Origin: Gammaproteobacteria bacterium
GTDB lineage: Bacteria; Pseudomonadota; Gammaproteobacteria; UBA9214
Direction: 5' to 3'
Assembly (NCBI GenBank): GCA_029864225.1
Contig: JAOTTU010000024.1
Span: forward strand, 1-17,875
Length of the DNA: 17,875 nt
The stretch's first letter is position 1; every line of letters starts with the position of its first letter. Of this stretch, positions 1 to 7,338 are shown piece by piece. The notes under the pieces are model-generated. The model worked only from the letters and a program-made list of their open reading frames with translations, did no database searches and had not been told where the DNA came from. A program made the position numbers and the translations under genes.

Positions 1-39
1 GCACAGCACCAGCAGCGTGAATGTCAGGTACCCCCTCAT
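1..39 (-). CDS. Possible 5' end of a leftward gene with a hydrophobic N-terminus (partial)
   Basis: Read on the minus strand from the ATG at 39, the first 13 codons give MRGYLTFTLLVLC, a short charged start followed by a hydrophobic stretch, as in a signal peptide or membrane anchor. The gene would run off the left edge and be divergent from gnd. No strong Shine-Dalgarno sequence precedes this ATG; only GAG within GATCGAGCGTC is visible. An alternative ATG at 52 lies in another frame and gives a hydrophilic peptide. The call rests on hydrophobicity alone and the product cannot be named. Confidence 0.35.
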   Translation of the reverse strand, partial: MRGYLTFTLLVLC

Positions 40-251
40 GACGCTCGATCATACACCCGCCGGCGCGGGTCAGTAACACACAGGTGTGGCCTTGGTCGTA
101 ACCCGCTATTGGACACGCGCACAGTGCGGCTGAGATATTTCCTGCAGCGACTGAACTGGTATTTGTTGTACAAGCGTTGTGCCGATACTACCAAGTTACG
201 CTACTATCCCTCCAGGAACGCAGGCTACCGTATTAGTTACAGGACAGACTC
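40..251. promoter_or_regulatory. Intergenic leader upstream of gnd-zwf-pgl, possible divergent promoter region
   Basis: This stretch lies between the possible leftward gene and gnd and must hold the promoter of the sugar-phosphate operon. A TACTAT hexamer at 202-207 resembles a sigma-70 -10 box, with a weak TTGTGC at 177-182 as a possible -35 at 19-bp spacing. Two small dyads are visible: CACAC-AG-GTGTG at 77-88 and CGCAC-A-GTGCG at 118-128. The second could be an operator, but nothing identifies a regulator. The gnd ribosome binding site is ACAGGA at 239-244, seven bases before the ATG. The promoter assignment is weak; the ribosome binding site is good. Confidence 0.3.
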
Positions 252-1178
252 ATGAAACTTGCCATGATCGGCTTGGGAAAGATGGGCGCCAATATGGTGC
301 GGCGCCTGGTAAAAGACGGGCACGCTGTCGTGGCCTATGATGTGTCGGCCGAGGTAGCCGATGCCCTGGCCGGTGAACTGGACAACGTCACCCCGGCGGC
401 CGATCTCGCGGCGGTTATCGCCAGGCTCGAAGGGCCGCGCGCGGTCTGGCTGATGGTGCCGCACCAGTTTGTCGACCCGTCCATCGACGCCCTGCTGGCC
501 GCCGGCCTGGAGCGGGGCGACCTGGTCATCGACGGCGGCAATTCCAATTTCAAGCAGAGCCAGGCGCGCGGCACACGGCTGGCCGAGGCCGGTATCCACT
601 TCGTCGACTGCGGCACCTCGGGCGGCGTCTGGGGACTGGAGAACGGCTACAGCCTGATGGTCGGGGGCAGCGACGCAGCTGTCGCACTGATCGAGCCGGC
701 ACTCAAGTCGCTGGCGCCCGCGGCGGATACCGGCTGGGGCCATGTCGGGCCGGTCGGCGCCGGCCACTACGTCAAGATGGTCCATAACGGCATCGAATAC
801 GGGCTGATGCAGGCCTACGCCGAGGGCTTCGAGATGATGCAGTCCCGGGAGGAACTGCAGCTCGACCTGCACCAGGTCGCGCAAATCTGGCAGCACGGCA
901 GCGTGGTGCGCTCCTGGCTGCTCGACCTGATCGCGGAGGCACTGGGCGACGCGGCCCACATGGCGACGCTGAGCGACTATGTCGATGACTCCGGCGAGGG
1001 CCGCTGGACGGTGCACGATGCCATCGACAATGCCGTCCCCACACCGGTGCTGGCGCTGGCCCTGCAGATGCGCTTTCGCAGCCGCCAGGACCCGTCCTAT
1101 GCCGGCAAGCTCCTGAACGCGATGCGCGCCGGCTTCGGCGGGCACGCCATCCGCCCGACTGACAGCAGCAAGGACTAG
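252..1178 (+). CDS. gnd: 6-phosphogluconate dehydrogenase (decarboxylating), short NAD-type
   Basis: This cytoplasmic enzyme oxidatively decarboxylates 6-phosphogluconate to ribulose 5-phosphate, the last step of the oxidative pentose phosphate branch. The 308-residue product opens with a Rossmann nucleotide-binding motif, GLGKMG at residues 7-12. It then shows GGNSN at 95-99, DCGTSGG at 119-125, and the substrate/catalytic helix HYVKMVHNGIEY at 172-183 with the expected Lys175 and Asn179. Its length matches the short-form 6PGDH family of about 300 residues rather than the roughly 470-residue E. coli type. The second beta strand ends in Asp30 (VVAYDVS), an acidic residue that usually favours NAD+ over NADP+; cofactor preference is inferred from this. 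ACAGGA seven bases upstream supports the ATG. The gene is first in an operon with zwf, which begins five bases after its stop codon. Confidence 0.95.
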   Translation: MKLAMIGLGKMGANMVRRLVKDGHAVVAYDVSAEVADALAGELDNVTPAADLAAVIARLEGPRAVWLMVPHQFVDPSIDALLAAGLERGDLVIDGGNSNFKQSQARGTRLAEAGIHFVDCGTSGGVWGLENGYSLMVGGSDAAVALIEPALKSLAPAADTGWGHVGPVGAGHYVKMVHNGIEYGLMQAYAEGFEMMQSREELQLDLHQVAQIWQHGSVVRSWLLDLIAEALGDAAHMATLSDYVDDSGEGRWTVHDAIDNAVPTPVLALALQMRFRSRQDPSYAGKLLNAMRAGFGGHAIRPTDSSKD

Positions 1179-1183
1179 GCATC

Positions 1184-2680
1184 GTGACCGAACCCATGGA
1201 TCAACGTTTCTGCAACGAATCGGCCGACCCTGCCAATATCGTCATCTTCGGCGCCACCGGCGACCTGACCATGCGCAAGCTGATGCCGGCCCTGGTGCGC
1301 ATGGTCGACTGCGGGCTGATGCATCCGCAGAGCCGCATCATCGGCGTTGTCCGGGACATGAGCAGCGCTGCCTGGCTGCAACTGGTCCGTGACGGTCTGG
1401 CGGAGTTCTCCCCCGAGGTCGGCATGGACGAGGACCGCTGGCAGGCGTTTTCCGCCCTGCTGAAGATGGTGCCCGGCGACCTGGAGGACGAAACCACCTA
1501 TACCCGGCTGGCTGAGTCGCTGGAGCAGTTGGGCGACAGCAAGAACGCCATGTTCTACTGCGCCATCCCGCCGAAGTGGTACCGCATAGCGGCCCGGGGA
1601 TTGAACAAGGCGGGACTCACCGCGCAGGACGAGGGCTATCGCCGTCTCGTCATCGAGAAGCCCTTCGGCATGGACCTCGACTCGGCCCGCGAGCTGAGCC
1701 GGGAGCTGCAGTCGGTCATCGACGAGTCCCAGATCTACCGGATCGACCACTACCTGGGCAAGGAAAGCGTACAGAACCTGCTGGTCTACCGCTTCGCCAA
1801 TAGCATCATGGAACCCCTGTGGAACCGCAATTACATCGACCACATCCAGATCTCGGTGTCCGAGACCCTGGGGATCGAGTACCGCGCAAAATATTACGAA
1901 AATGCCGGTGCCCTGCGCGACATGATCCAGAGTCACCTGATGCAGATGATGACGCTGGTCGCGATGGAACCGCCGGTCGAGTTCACCGCCCACGCCGTGC
2001 GCGATGAAAAGATGAAGGTACTGCGCGCCGTGCGCCGCTTCGAACCGCAGACGGTGTCGGCGCAGGTAGTCGCGGCGCAGTACGCAGCGGGCCGCATCGA
2101 CGGCGAAGACACCCTGGCCTATGTCAGGGAGGACGGCGTGGCGCCCGACTCGGCCACCGAGACCTTTGCCGCGGTGCGTTTCCAGATCGACAACTGGCGC
2201 TGGCAGGGTGTGCCGTTCATACTCTGGTCAGGCAAACGCATGGAGAAAAAGGTTTCCGAGGTGATGATCCGCTTCCGCAAGCCGCCCTTCAATCTGTTCG
2301 ATACCCACGCCTCGGCGCCGGCGGCCAATGCCCTGGTATTCCGCCTGCAGCCCGACGCGGGGGTGGTGTTGCGCATGAACGCCAAGCAGCCCGGTCTGAC
2401 CACCGACATCCAGCGCCTGGTGATGCGCGCGCCGTATGCGGATGATGACGCAGAGGTTGCCGATGCCTACGAGATATTGATGCACGACGTGCTCACCGGT
2501 GATGGCACCCTGTTTTCGCGCTCCGACGAGGTGGAGGAATCCTGGGAGATCGTCGAACCCATTCTGCAGGCCTGGAAGGACCGCTTCTCCATCGGGCGCT
2601 ACCGTGCCGGTACCTGGGACATCCCCGCGATGGACACGTTGACCCGTGACTGCGTCGGCGGCTGGCACACCCCCAGCTGA
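1184..2680 (+). CDS. zwf: Glucose-6-phosphate 1-dehydrogenase
   Basis: This enzyme oxidises glucose 6-phosphate to 6-phosphogluconolactone and reduces NAD(P)+, committing carbon to the pentose phosphate pathway. The 498-residue length is typical. The N-terminal Rossmann motif GATGDL is at residues 23-28, followed by EKPFG at 158-162 and the signature RIDHYLGKE at 186-194. The catalytic pair appears as His189, in the DHY motif, and His251, in the RDMIQSH helix. The usual QNH of that helix reads QSH here, a mild substitution. The start is GTG at 1184, nine bases after AAGGA (1170-1174), which overlaps the end of gnd. An ATG at 1196 would lie too far from that site. The gene sits between gnd and pgl, so all three oxidative-branch enzymes are co-transcribed. 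No Entner-Doudoroff edd or eda genes are visible in this window. Confidence 0.96.
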   Translation: MTEPMDQRFCNESADPANIVIFGATGDLTMRKLMPALVRMVDCGLMHPQSRIIGVVRDMSSAAWLQLVRDGLAEFSPEVGMDEDRWQAFSALLKMVPGDLEDETTYTRLAESLEQLGDSKNAMFYCAIPPKWYRIAARGLNKAGLTAQDEGYRRLVIEKPFGMDLDSARELSRELQSVIDESQIYRIDHYLGKESVQNLLVYRFANSIMEPLWNRNYIDHIQISVSETLGIEYRAKYYENAGALRDMIQSHLMQMMTLVAMEPPVEFTAHAVRDEKMKVLRAVRRFEPQTVSAQVVAAQYAAGRIDGEDTLAYVREDGVAPDSATETFAAVRFQIDNWRWQGVPFILWSGKRMEKKVSEVMIRFRKPPFNLFDTHASAPAANALVFRLQPDAGVVLRMNAKQPGLTTDIQRLVMRAPYADDDAEVADAYEILMHDVLTGDGTLFSRSDEVEESWEIVEPILQAWKDRFSIGRYRAGTWDIPAMDTLTRDCVGGWHTPS

Positions 2681-2690
2681 AGCCTTTCGA

Positions 2691-3353
2691 ATGAGCAAAT
2701 TCCAGATCTATCCGGATACGGAAATGCTGGCCAGGGCCGCGGCCGATTACCTCTTTGAAAGGATTCGGGATTGCCTGGCGCGGAAACAGCTTTGCCATGT
2801 CGCCCTGCCGGGGGGCCGCAGCCCGGCCCGCTGCCTGGAACTGCTGGCAGAATTGCCGTTGCCCTGGGACCGGATCCACTGGTACCTCGGTGATGAGCGC
2901 TGCTACCCGCCCGGCCATGCGCAGCGCAACGATACCCTGGTGCGAAAGCACCTGTGGTCGAAAATCGACTCGCCCGCGGCAAATCAGCACCCGATCCCCG
3001 CCGAGCTGGGACCCGAGCCGGCGGCCGCGGCCTATGCCGGGGTTATCCAGGCAATCGGCACTCTGGATATCGTACTGCTGGGCATGGGCGAGGACGGTCA
3101 CACCGCCAGCCTGTTCCCGGAGAATGCCGCCCTCGAGGATGAGCGCCTGGTGGTACCGGTTTTCGCTGCACCCAAGTCCCCCGCCGAGCGGGTGTCACTG
3201 GGACTCACGGCACTGCAGGCCGCCGGTGAACGTGTGGGGCTGGTTGCGGGCGCCGGCAAACGTGAGGCACTGCAACGGCTGCGGGACGGCGAACAACTGC
3301 CGATCGCCCGGGTAGGCCCCGTCGTCTGGTTTATCGATGAGGACGCGGTCTAG
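2691..3353 (+). CDS. pgl: 6-phosphogluconolactonase
   Basis: This enzyme hydrolyses 6-phosphogluconolactone to 6-phosphogluconate, linking the zwf and gnd reactions. The 220-residue protein belongs to the DevB/SOL-type lactonase family related to glucosamine-6-phosphate isomerase. Diagnostic motifs are LPGGRSP near residues 39-45, LGDER near 66-70, and LGMGEDGHTASLFP in the C-terminal half. I chose the ATG at 2691, ten bases after the zwf stop. A GTG at 2646 would lengthen the protein but overlaps zwf by 35 bases, and the added residues do not resemble the family. The ribosome binding site is weak (GAAG at 2679-2682), so translation may depend on ribosomes finishing zwf. The gene ends four bases before a palindromic repeat that may act as the operon's terminator. 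Confidence 0.94.
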   Translation: MSKFQIYPDTEMLARAAADYLFERIRDCLARKQLCHVALPGGRSPARCLELLAELPLPWDRIHWYLGDERCYPPGHAQRNDTLVRKHLWSKIDSPAANQHPIPAELGPEPAAAAYAGVIQAIGTLDIVLLGMGEDGHTASLFPENAALEDERLVVPVFAAPKSPAERVSLGLTALQAAGERVGLVAGAGKREALQRLRDGEQLPIARVGPVVWFIDEDAV

Positions 3354-3356
3354 CTT

Positions 3357-3434
3357 TAAAGGTGTCAGGAACCTTTTTTCATGCAGCATTTTAAATCGTA
3401 AAGAAAGGAACAACAAAGGTTCCTGACACCTTTA
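3357..3434. repeat. REPIN-like inverted pair of short palindromes between convergent genes
   Basis: Two 20-bp arms, TAAAGGTGTCAGGAACCTTT at 3357-3376 and its exact reverse complement at 3415-3434, flank a 38-base AT-rich spacer. Each arm is itself a small hairpin, AAAGGT-GTCAGGA-ACCTTT. Two head-to-head REP units is the hallmark of REPINs (bacterial interspersed mosaic elements), which are mobilised in trans by REP-associated tyrosine transposases; no such gene is in this window. The rightward arm runs into six T residues (3374-3379), so it may double as an intrinsic terminator for pgl. The opposite direction lacks a comparable T tract. Whether this repeat is dispersed in the genome cannot be seen from one copy. 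Confidence 0.8.
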
Positions 3435-3445
3435 CAGCACACTGT

Positions 3446-5083
3446 TTAATCGGCTGTGGTAAAAGCGGATAATACAGTACCTGTCCGGGCAAGGTCCGTC
3501 GCATAGTTGTCGCGCAGAACCTGCAGACGGGTGAGATGCGCCTGTTTGCCGGCCTCAAGTGCTGTCCAGCATTCGTCAAACATGGCGGACACCTGCTCAG
3601 TTCCGGCTGAGATACCTCTTTTCACGCCGGTAAATGCCGCTTTAGCCAAAGACGGACGCAATTGCCTCAGTACAATCCAGGGAACAAACCCTGCCAGTGC
3701 GATCAGCAACAGGCTATGGATCGCAAAATTCAGGCCCAGAAACGCGCCCTCGCCCACTGTACCCGCAATGAAACGCTGAATGACGTGATAACCCGCCCAG
3801 CCGGCAGCGGCCAGCGGCAAGGCCCACTGGAGGAAACCAAACAGGCGACGCAAAAAACGTGTTGCCAGATTTCCCGGCTTTTGCAGAGCACTGGCCATCC
3901 CGCTGTGAATCGAGGTCAGGAACTCCGCCTCTGCCTCCATCAGCAATCCATTCAACCGCGCCTGCGCCGGCGGCAGGGGTAACCGATGGCGGGTGAACCG
4001 GTTTTCAAGCCCGAGAGCGAGCGCATGCAGCCTGTTCCGGCAACGGACATCGTAAATCGGGTTGAAAGAAGAGACGGTTTTTTCACTGTCAGTGGCTTGC
4101 GGCCCTGGCTCGAGCACAGGCAGCTTATCCGGTTGCAAGGCTTCCTGCGCCAGCCAGCGCTGGTATAACAGTCCGGCATTCTGACCCAGCATCACACCGA
4201 GCTCGCTGATGCCCTGGCGGCTGATCATGTCCCAGTCGTCCGCCATGGCCTTCCAGGCATCGCTGTCCTGCACGCGTTGATACAGTTGATCGATCAGCCG
4301 ACCCAGTGCAGACCACTGCCTGTCAAGCGCCAGTTTTTGCAGCTTCTCCAGTCCGTGTTTTTCCAATGCCTTGGCTAAAGTATCTTCCAGCGCCGCAAAG
4401 TCATCATCCGCAAGCTCTACAGTACAACTGGTCCTGAACACCCGCGGATTTTGAAATCCCTGCTGCAGCAGGCGCTGACTGAAATCATCACGCTGCGCCT
4501 CCAGGCCTTCGTCCCAATGATTCATGACAAACAGCCAGGCGTGTTTATTGCCGCGGGCCTGCACAAAATGCCAGCCCAGGTCATCCTGGTAGCGATCCGG
4601 CGTTACCACATAGACCAGCCAGTCGAGCACCGGCAGCCACTGCTCGACGATGGCGCGGTTGCTTTGCTCGGTACTGTCGATGTCCGGCATGTCCAGCCAG
4701 GCAAAATATTTTCTGCTGTCGTCAGCGTGGTAGACAACACGGGTGGCAACGGTTGGCAGTTCTTGCTCGTGCAACGAGTCCTTGTAATCCTGATGCAGAT
4801 AAAGCGTCACCTGGTGTGACGTTGGGCGGACCACACCTACCGTTGCAATAGCGCTGCCTGCCAGGCGGTTCAACAGGCTGCTTTTACCGACGCCGGTGCC
4901 ACCAAAGAATGCAACCAGCAAGGGCCTTTGTTGTGCATCGAACAGGGCATCCGCGTGTGCGGTTTCCAGTAACTCGAGTTTTTCAGCGTCAGCCGGTGTC
5001 AGCCAGCCGTCCTGTAACAGGCTGCCTGCCCACTCCTTCAGCGCACGATAACAGCTTTCAAAGCGTTCCATGGACGTACTCAT
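3446..5083 (-). CDS. P-loop GTPase with C-terminal membrane segments (dynamin-like or related), second of a tandem pair
   Basis: The 545-residue product has a G domain near its N-terminus: Walker A GGTGVGKSS at 61-69, a switch-I threonine in RPTSH at 86-90, a G3-like DMPDID at 131-136, and a G4-like NHWD at 188-191 (Lys replaced by His). A long, mostly helical region follows, then two hydrophobic segments at about 418-438 and 460-478, and a further helical tail. This layout resembles bacterial dynamin-like or Era/YfjP-type membrane-associated GTPases, but I cannot assign a named family or function. The upstream gene encodes a paralog; the two overlap by four bases (ATGA, 5080-5083), so translation is coupled and the products probably act as a pair. 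The coding strand appears less GC-rich than the flanking operons, which may reflect transfer. Confidence 0.85.
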   Translation of the reverse strand: MSTSMERFESCYRALKEWAGSLLQDGWLTPADAEKLELLETAHADALFDAQQRPLLVAFFGGTGVGKSSLLNRLAGSAIATVGVVRPTSHQVTLYLHQDYKDSLHEQELPTVATRVVYHADDSRKYFAWLDMPDIDSTEQSNRAIVEQWLPVLDWLVYVVTPDRYQDDLGWHFVQARGNKHAWLFVMNHWDEGLEAQRDDFSQRLLQQGFQNPRVFRTSCTVELADDDFAALEDTLAKALEKHGLEKLQKLALDRQWSALGRLIDQLYQRVQDSDAWKAMADDWDMISRQGISELGVMLGQNAGLLYQRWLAQEALQPDKLPVLEPGPQATDSEKTVSSFNPIYDVRCRNRLHALALGLENRFTRHRLPLPPAQARLNGLLMEAEAEFLTSIHSGMASALQKPGNLATRFLRRLFGFLQWALPLAAAGWAGYHVIQRFIAGTVGEGAFLGLNFAIHSLLLIALAGFVPWIVLRQLRPSLAKAAFTGVKRGISAGTEQVSAMFDECWTALEAGKQAHLTRLQVLRDNYATDLARTGTVLSAFTTAD

Positions 5084-6969
5084 GCCGGCAAGTCCTGCTC
5101 TGCCGCCGCCAGCAGTTCTGGCTGAATGGCATAGAGACCCTGCTGCGACATCTGCCCTGGAAGCTGCCTTAACAGTTGCTGCAGGTTGTCATGCAACAGC
5201 TTGCCGCAGACTGCATCATGTTGCGTTTGTTTAAGGCGGCGTTCGATGCGCCGCATGTATTGGCCGACCGCGCCTTCCGTCAACAGGGAGGCAAAGGACA
5301 GCATGGCCGGCGTAAGTACCAGGTCATTCACACCGATGCCGCCGGTTTTCAGTGCAATAACAACCGCCGCCGCGTCAGCGGTTACGCGCGCGGCACGCAA
5401 ACTGTTCAGTGTGAGTGGATGTTGCTGCAGGTATTCAAACAGTTCCTGCCCAGCCTGTTCAATGTCATCGGCAAAAGCCGCCTGGTAGCGGTCGATATCA
5501 CTGCCCGTAGCAGTCCGGATTTCATCTGCGCGTTGTTCAAGCTCACTAAACAGATTGGCCCACCAGCGTCCGCCTGATCGGCCAAGCTGCTGGCCTGATG
5601 TATGCTGCAGGGAGACGAGTAGCTGCTGGATGATCTCGGAAAGAATTTCTTTTTCGCGGTCCTGGGGTTGTTCGTAACTGCCGATGCCGGTTGTTGATCC
5701 AAATACGCTGCGTAACTTGCGTCCGGGCCAGGTCAGTATGTGGCGTGCCCTGCCCAGCGTGTTCGCCAGGGCCGGAATTTCCAGCAGTTCGAGCAAGCGG
5801 ACCATCGCCTTCTGCAGGGTCGCACTGTAGACCGGCGCCTTCAGGTATTCAGCTTCGTAGGCATGGCAGGCCACATCCAGTGCCATTGCGACCTCTTTCT
5901 GCCAGGCCTCTGCATGACTGGTTTCAACTTCCAGCGGGGCAACCCAATCCTGCCAATGACGTTGAATCAAGGCATGGATACGCTGATCAGGCAGTGGTTG
6001 ATCCGGTTCTGGCAACAACTGGTTTACAGAATCCGCAAATTGACTGGCATGCTGCGCATCAAGTTGCTGATCGGCAAGATAGGGCATGCTGATCACACGT
6101 GCCGTTATGGATTCATTTTCAAGTCGTTGCTGCAGAGAGCCCGTCAGTACCTCCACGGCGTCCTGCGGCGTCTTATTGATACAAAGCAATAGCGGCAATT
6201 GCAATGGCTGTACCAGTCTCAGCGTGTTCCAGACCGTCTGATCGGCATACTTTTCCTTGCTCACCATAAACAACACGGCATCGGCTAAACCCAGCAGTTT
6301 AAGCGCAATGGTGCGGTAACCGCGCGAACTGACCGAATCAAAATCCGGTGTATCCCAGATCAGCACCGGCTGGTCGAACCTTGGCCCGGCACTTTCCACC
6401 GCATGAATGGCATAGGCATCCAGTTCATCGGCAGACAGTTCGTTATAAGCCGTCTTTTTCCAGCCCTCGAAATATTCGGCAATACACGCCTCCGCAGTCT
6501 CGCCAGGTGGAACTGTGGCGAATCCCTGTGCATGGCGGGTATAACCTGCCAGCGGGTTGGCTAGCGCCACCTCCCGGCCCAGCAGCCAGTTAACCGCTGT
6601 GCTTTTGCCTGCCTGGGTGGGACCGACCACAACCAGATTGAGCGGCATGCCGCCATATTCCACCCTGAGGCGCTGGTAACGCAGCAATGATTCCGCGAGC
6701 ACCAGCGATGGATCCACGTCGACAATACCGGCCAGTTGAAGCCCGGTCTGCCGCTGCAGCAAGGTTGTCAGGAATTGTTCAAGGGCCCGCAAATACGTTC
6801 TCCTGGCGAGGAAATTATTGTGTAATAGCATCCGGCCATACAGAAATACCGAAACATGATACTCGACAAGCCCGGTTTTCGCAGAAACCTGCGCCCCCAG
6901 ATGGAACTTGTCGCCATTTATCCTGCGCCCTAAGCCGCAGCGCCAGTGCAGGCTGTACAGACTGCTCAA
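5080..6969 (-). CDS. P-loop GTPase, larger first member of a tandem pair
   Basis: The 629-residue product carries GPTQAGKST (Walker A) at 116-124, GYTRH around the switch-I threonine at 142-146, DTPDFDS (G3-like) at 206-212, and NKTP at 265-268, where canonical NKxD loses its Asp. A long helical region follows, then a moderately hydrophobic stretch around 535-580 and a charged tail. The shared T-x-H switch I and DxPDxD G3 show that it is a paralog of the next gene. The roughly 100 residues before the G domain look coding (for example KTGLVEYHVSVFLYGR) and are absent from its partner. The start is uncertain. The only initiator found close after the in-frame upstream stop is TTG at 6969, which lacks a clear ribosome binding site. 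An ATG at 6831 would remove 46 residues. The function is unknown; action on membranes is inferred from the layout. Confidence 0.82.
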   Translation of the reverse strand: MSSLYSLHWRCGLGRRINGDKFHLGAQVSAKTGLVEYHVSVFLYGRMLLHNNFLARRTYLRALEQFLTTLLQRQTGLQLAGIVDVDPSLVLAESLLRYQRLRVEYGGMPLNLVVVGPTQAGKSTAVNWLLGREVALANPLAGYTRHAQGFATVPPGETAEACIAEYFEGWKKTAYNELSADELDAYAIHAVESAGPRFDQPVLIWDTPDFDSVSSRGYRTIALKLLGLADAVLFMVSKEKYADQTVWNTLRLVQPLQLPLLLCINKTPQDAVEVLTGSLQQRLENESITARVISMPYLADQQLDAQHASQFADSVNQLLPEPDQPLPDQRIHALIQRHWQDWVAPLEVETSHAEAWQKEVAMALDVACHAYEAEYLKAPVYSATLQKAMVRLLELLEIPALANTLGRARHILTWPGRKLRSVFGSTTGIGSYEQPQDREKEILSEIIQQLLVSLQHTSGQQLGRSGGRWWANLFSELEQRADEIRTATGSDIDRYQAAFADDIEQAGQELFEYLQQHPLTLNSLRAARVTADAAAVVIALKTGGIGVNDLVLTPAMLSFASLLTEGAVGQYMRRIERRLKQTQHDAVCGKLLHDNLQQLLRQLPGQMSQQGLYAIQPELLAAAEQDLPA

Positions 6970-7063
6970 AAAAGTAAAGGACCGTTGCCTGCTCGGTGGC
7001 CGCTACCATTACCATGCCGGGCATTGGCAGTGCATCGAAGCCTGCCAGGCTAATTACCCAGCA

Positions 7064-7314
7064 CCACTGCTGTCCCATAAAGTTTGTCAATGCGTGTAAA
7101 GGGCCCCTGGTAGCTATGGTTACATAGTGTCCCAGTGATGCCCGGTGACATGAAATAATATTGCCTATGATTCAATAATAATCCCCTCTCCCATGAGTGG
7201 GAGAGGGCCAGGGTGAGGGTTGATAAGTCATGAAGTTAAGAAACTTCGTTTCTCACCCCTCATCCTAACCTTCTCCCCTTGTAGGGGAGAAGGAATTATG
7301 TGGGACAGCAGTGG
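7064..7314. repeat. 14-bp perfect inverted repeat bracketing about 220 bp; possible MITE or IS remnant
   Basis: CCACTGCTGTCCCA at 7064-7077 is repeated exactly in inverse orientation at 7301-7314. Similarity continues weakly inwards, with TAAAG beside one copy and CATAA beside the other, as in decayed terminal inverted repeats. The enclosed 223 bp contain no transposase but do contain the REPIN-like element. No flanking target-site duplication is evident. This could be the relic of a non-autonomous element into which, or around which, the REP pair arrived. Confidence 0.45.
7184..7293. repeat. REPIN-like repeat of the CCCTCTCCC/GGGTGAGGG type
   Basis: The first unit is a hairpin with a perfect 10-bp stem, CCCTCTCCCA-TGAG-TGGGAGAGGG (7184-7207), followed by the tail CCAGGGTGAGGG. 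The second unit is in inverse orientation: CCTTCTCCCC-TTGTA-GGGGAGAAGG (7269-7293), preceded by CCCCTCATCCTAA, the complement of the same tail. The stems differ in sequence but keep base pairing, and the tails match apart from two or three changes, as expected for two related REP units facing each other. Repeats of this type are common in proteobacterial intergenic regions. It lies about 45 bases beyond the stop codon of the last ATPase gene, where it could stabilise or terminate that transcript. Confidence 0.82.
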
Positions 7315-7338
7315 ATAAATCTGTCACTGGTTGAAAAC

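Larger units (their letters stand above)
6970..7338. other. Non-coding interval between the ATPase operon and the GTPase pair
   Basis: No convincing gene lies here. The interval should contain the 3' end of the ATPase transcript and the promoter of the GTPase pair. It holds a REPIN-like repeat (7184-7293), a separate 14-bp inverted repeat enclosing that repeat (7064-7077 and 7301-7314), and a small hairpin, CTATG-GTTA-CATAG, at 7114-7127. The motif TGGGACA occurs three times: at 7301 on the plus strand, and near 7077 and 7132 on the minus strand, the last reading TGGGACACTATG. A minus-strand TTGACA sits at 7090-7085 but has no acceptable -10 box at normal spacing. Confidence 0.6.

Noticed and set aside
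237..1145. Long open frame antisense to gnd (302 codons)
   Set aside because: It mirrors the GC-rich gnd coding strand, has no recognisable motif, and overlaps a certain gene entirely.
1175..1993. Long open frame antisense to zwf (272 codons)
   Set aside because: It is a shadow of zwf with no family features; the G6PD motifs lie on the plus strand.
2646..2690. Longer pgl start at GTG 2646
   Set aside because: It overlaps zwf by 35 bases, and the extra residues do not resemble lactonase N-termini; ATG 2691 fits the family.
7085..7090. Perfect minus-strand TTGACA as the -35 of the GTPase pair
   Set aside because: No -10-like hexamer lies 15-19 bases downstream; the sequence there reads GTGGTG, part of the inverted repeat.
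6815..7090. Separate 91-codon minus-strand gene upstream of the larger GTPase
   Set aside because: Two thirds of it overlaps the GTPase frame and reads as out-of-frame noise; kept only as part of the start-site question.
7184..7293. CRISPR array or tRNA-like cluster
   Set aside because: There are only two units, in inverse orientation and with unequal stems; the pattern fits a REP pair, not direct repeats with spacers.
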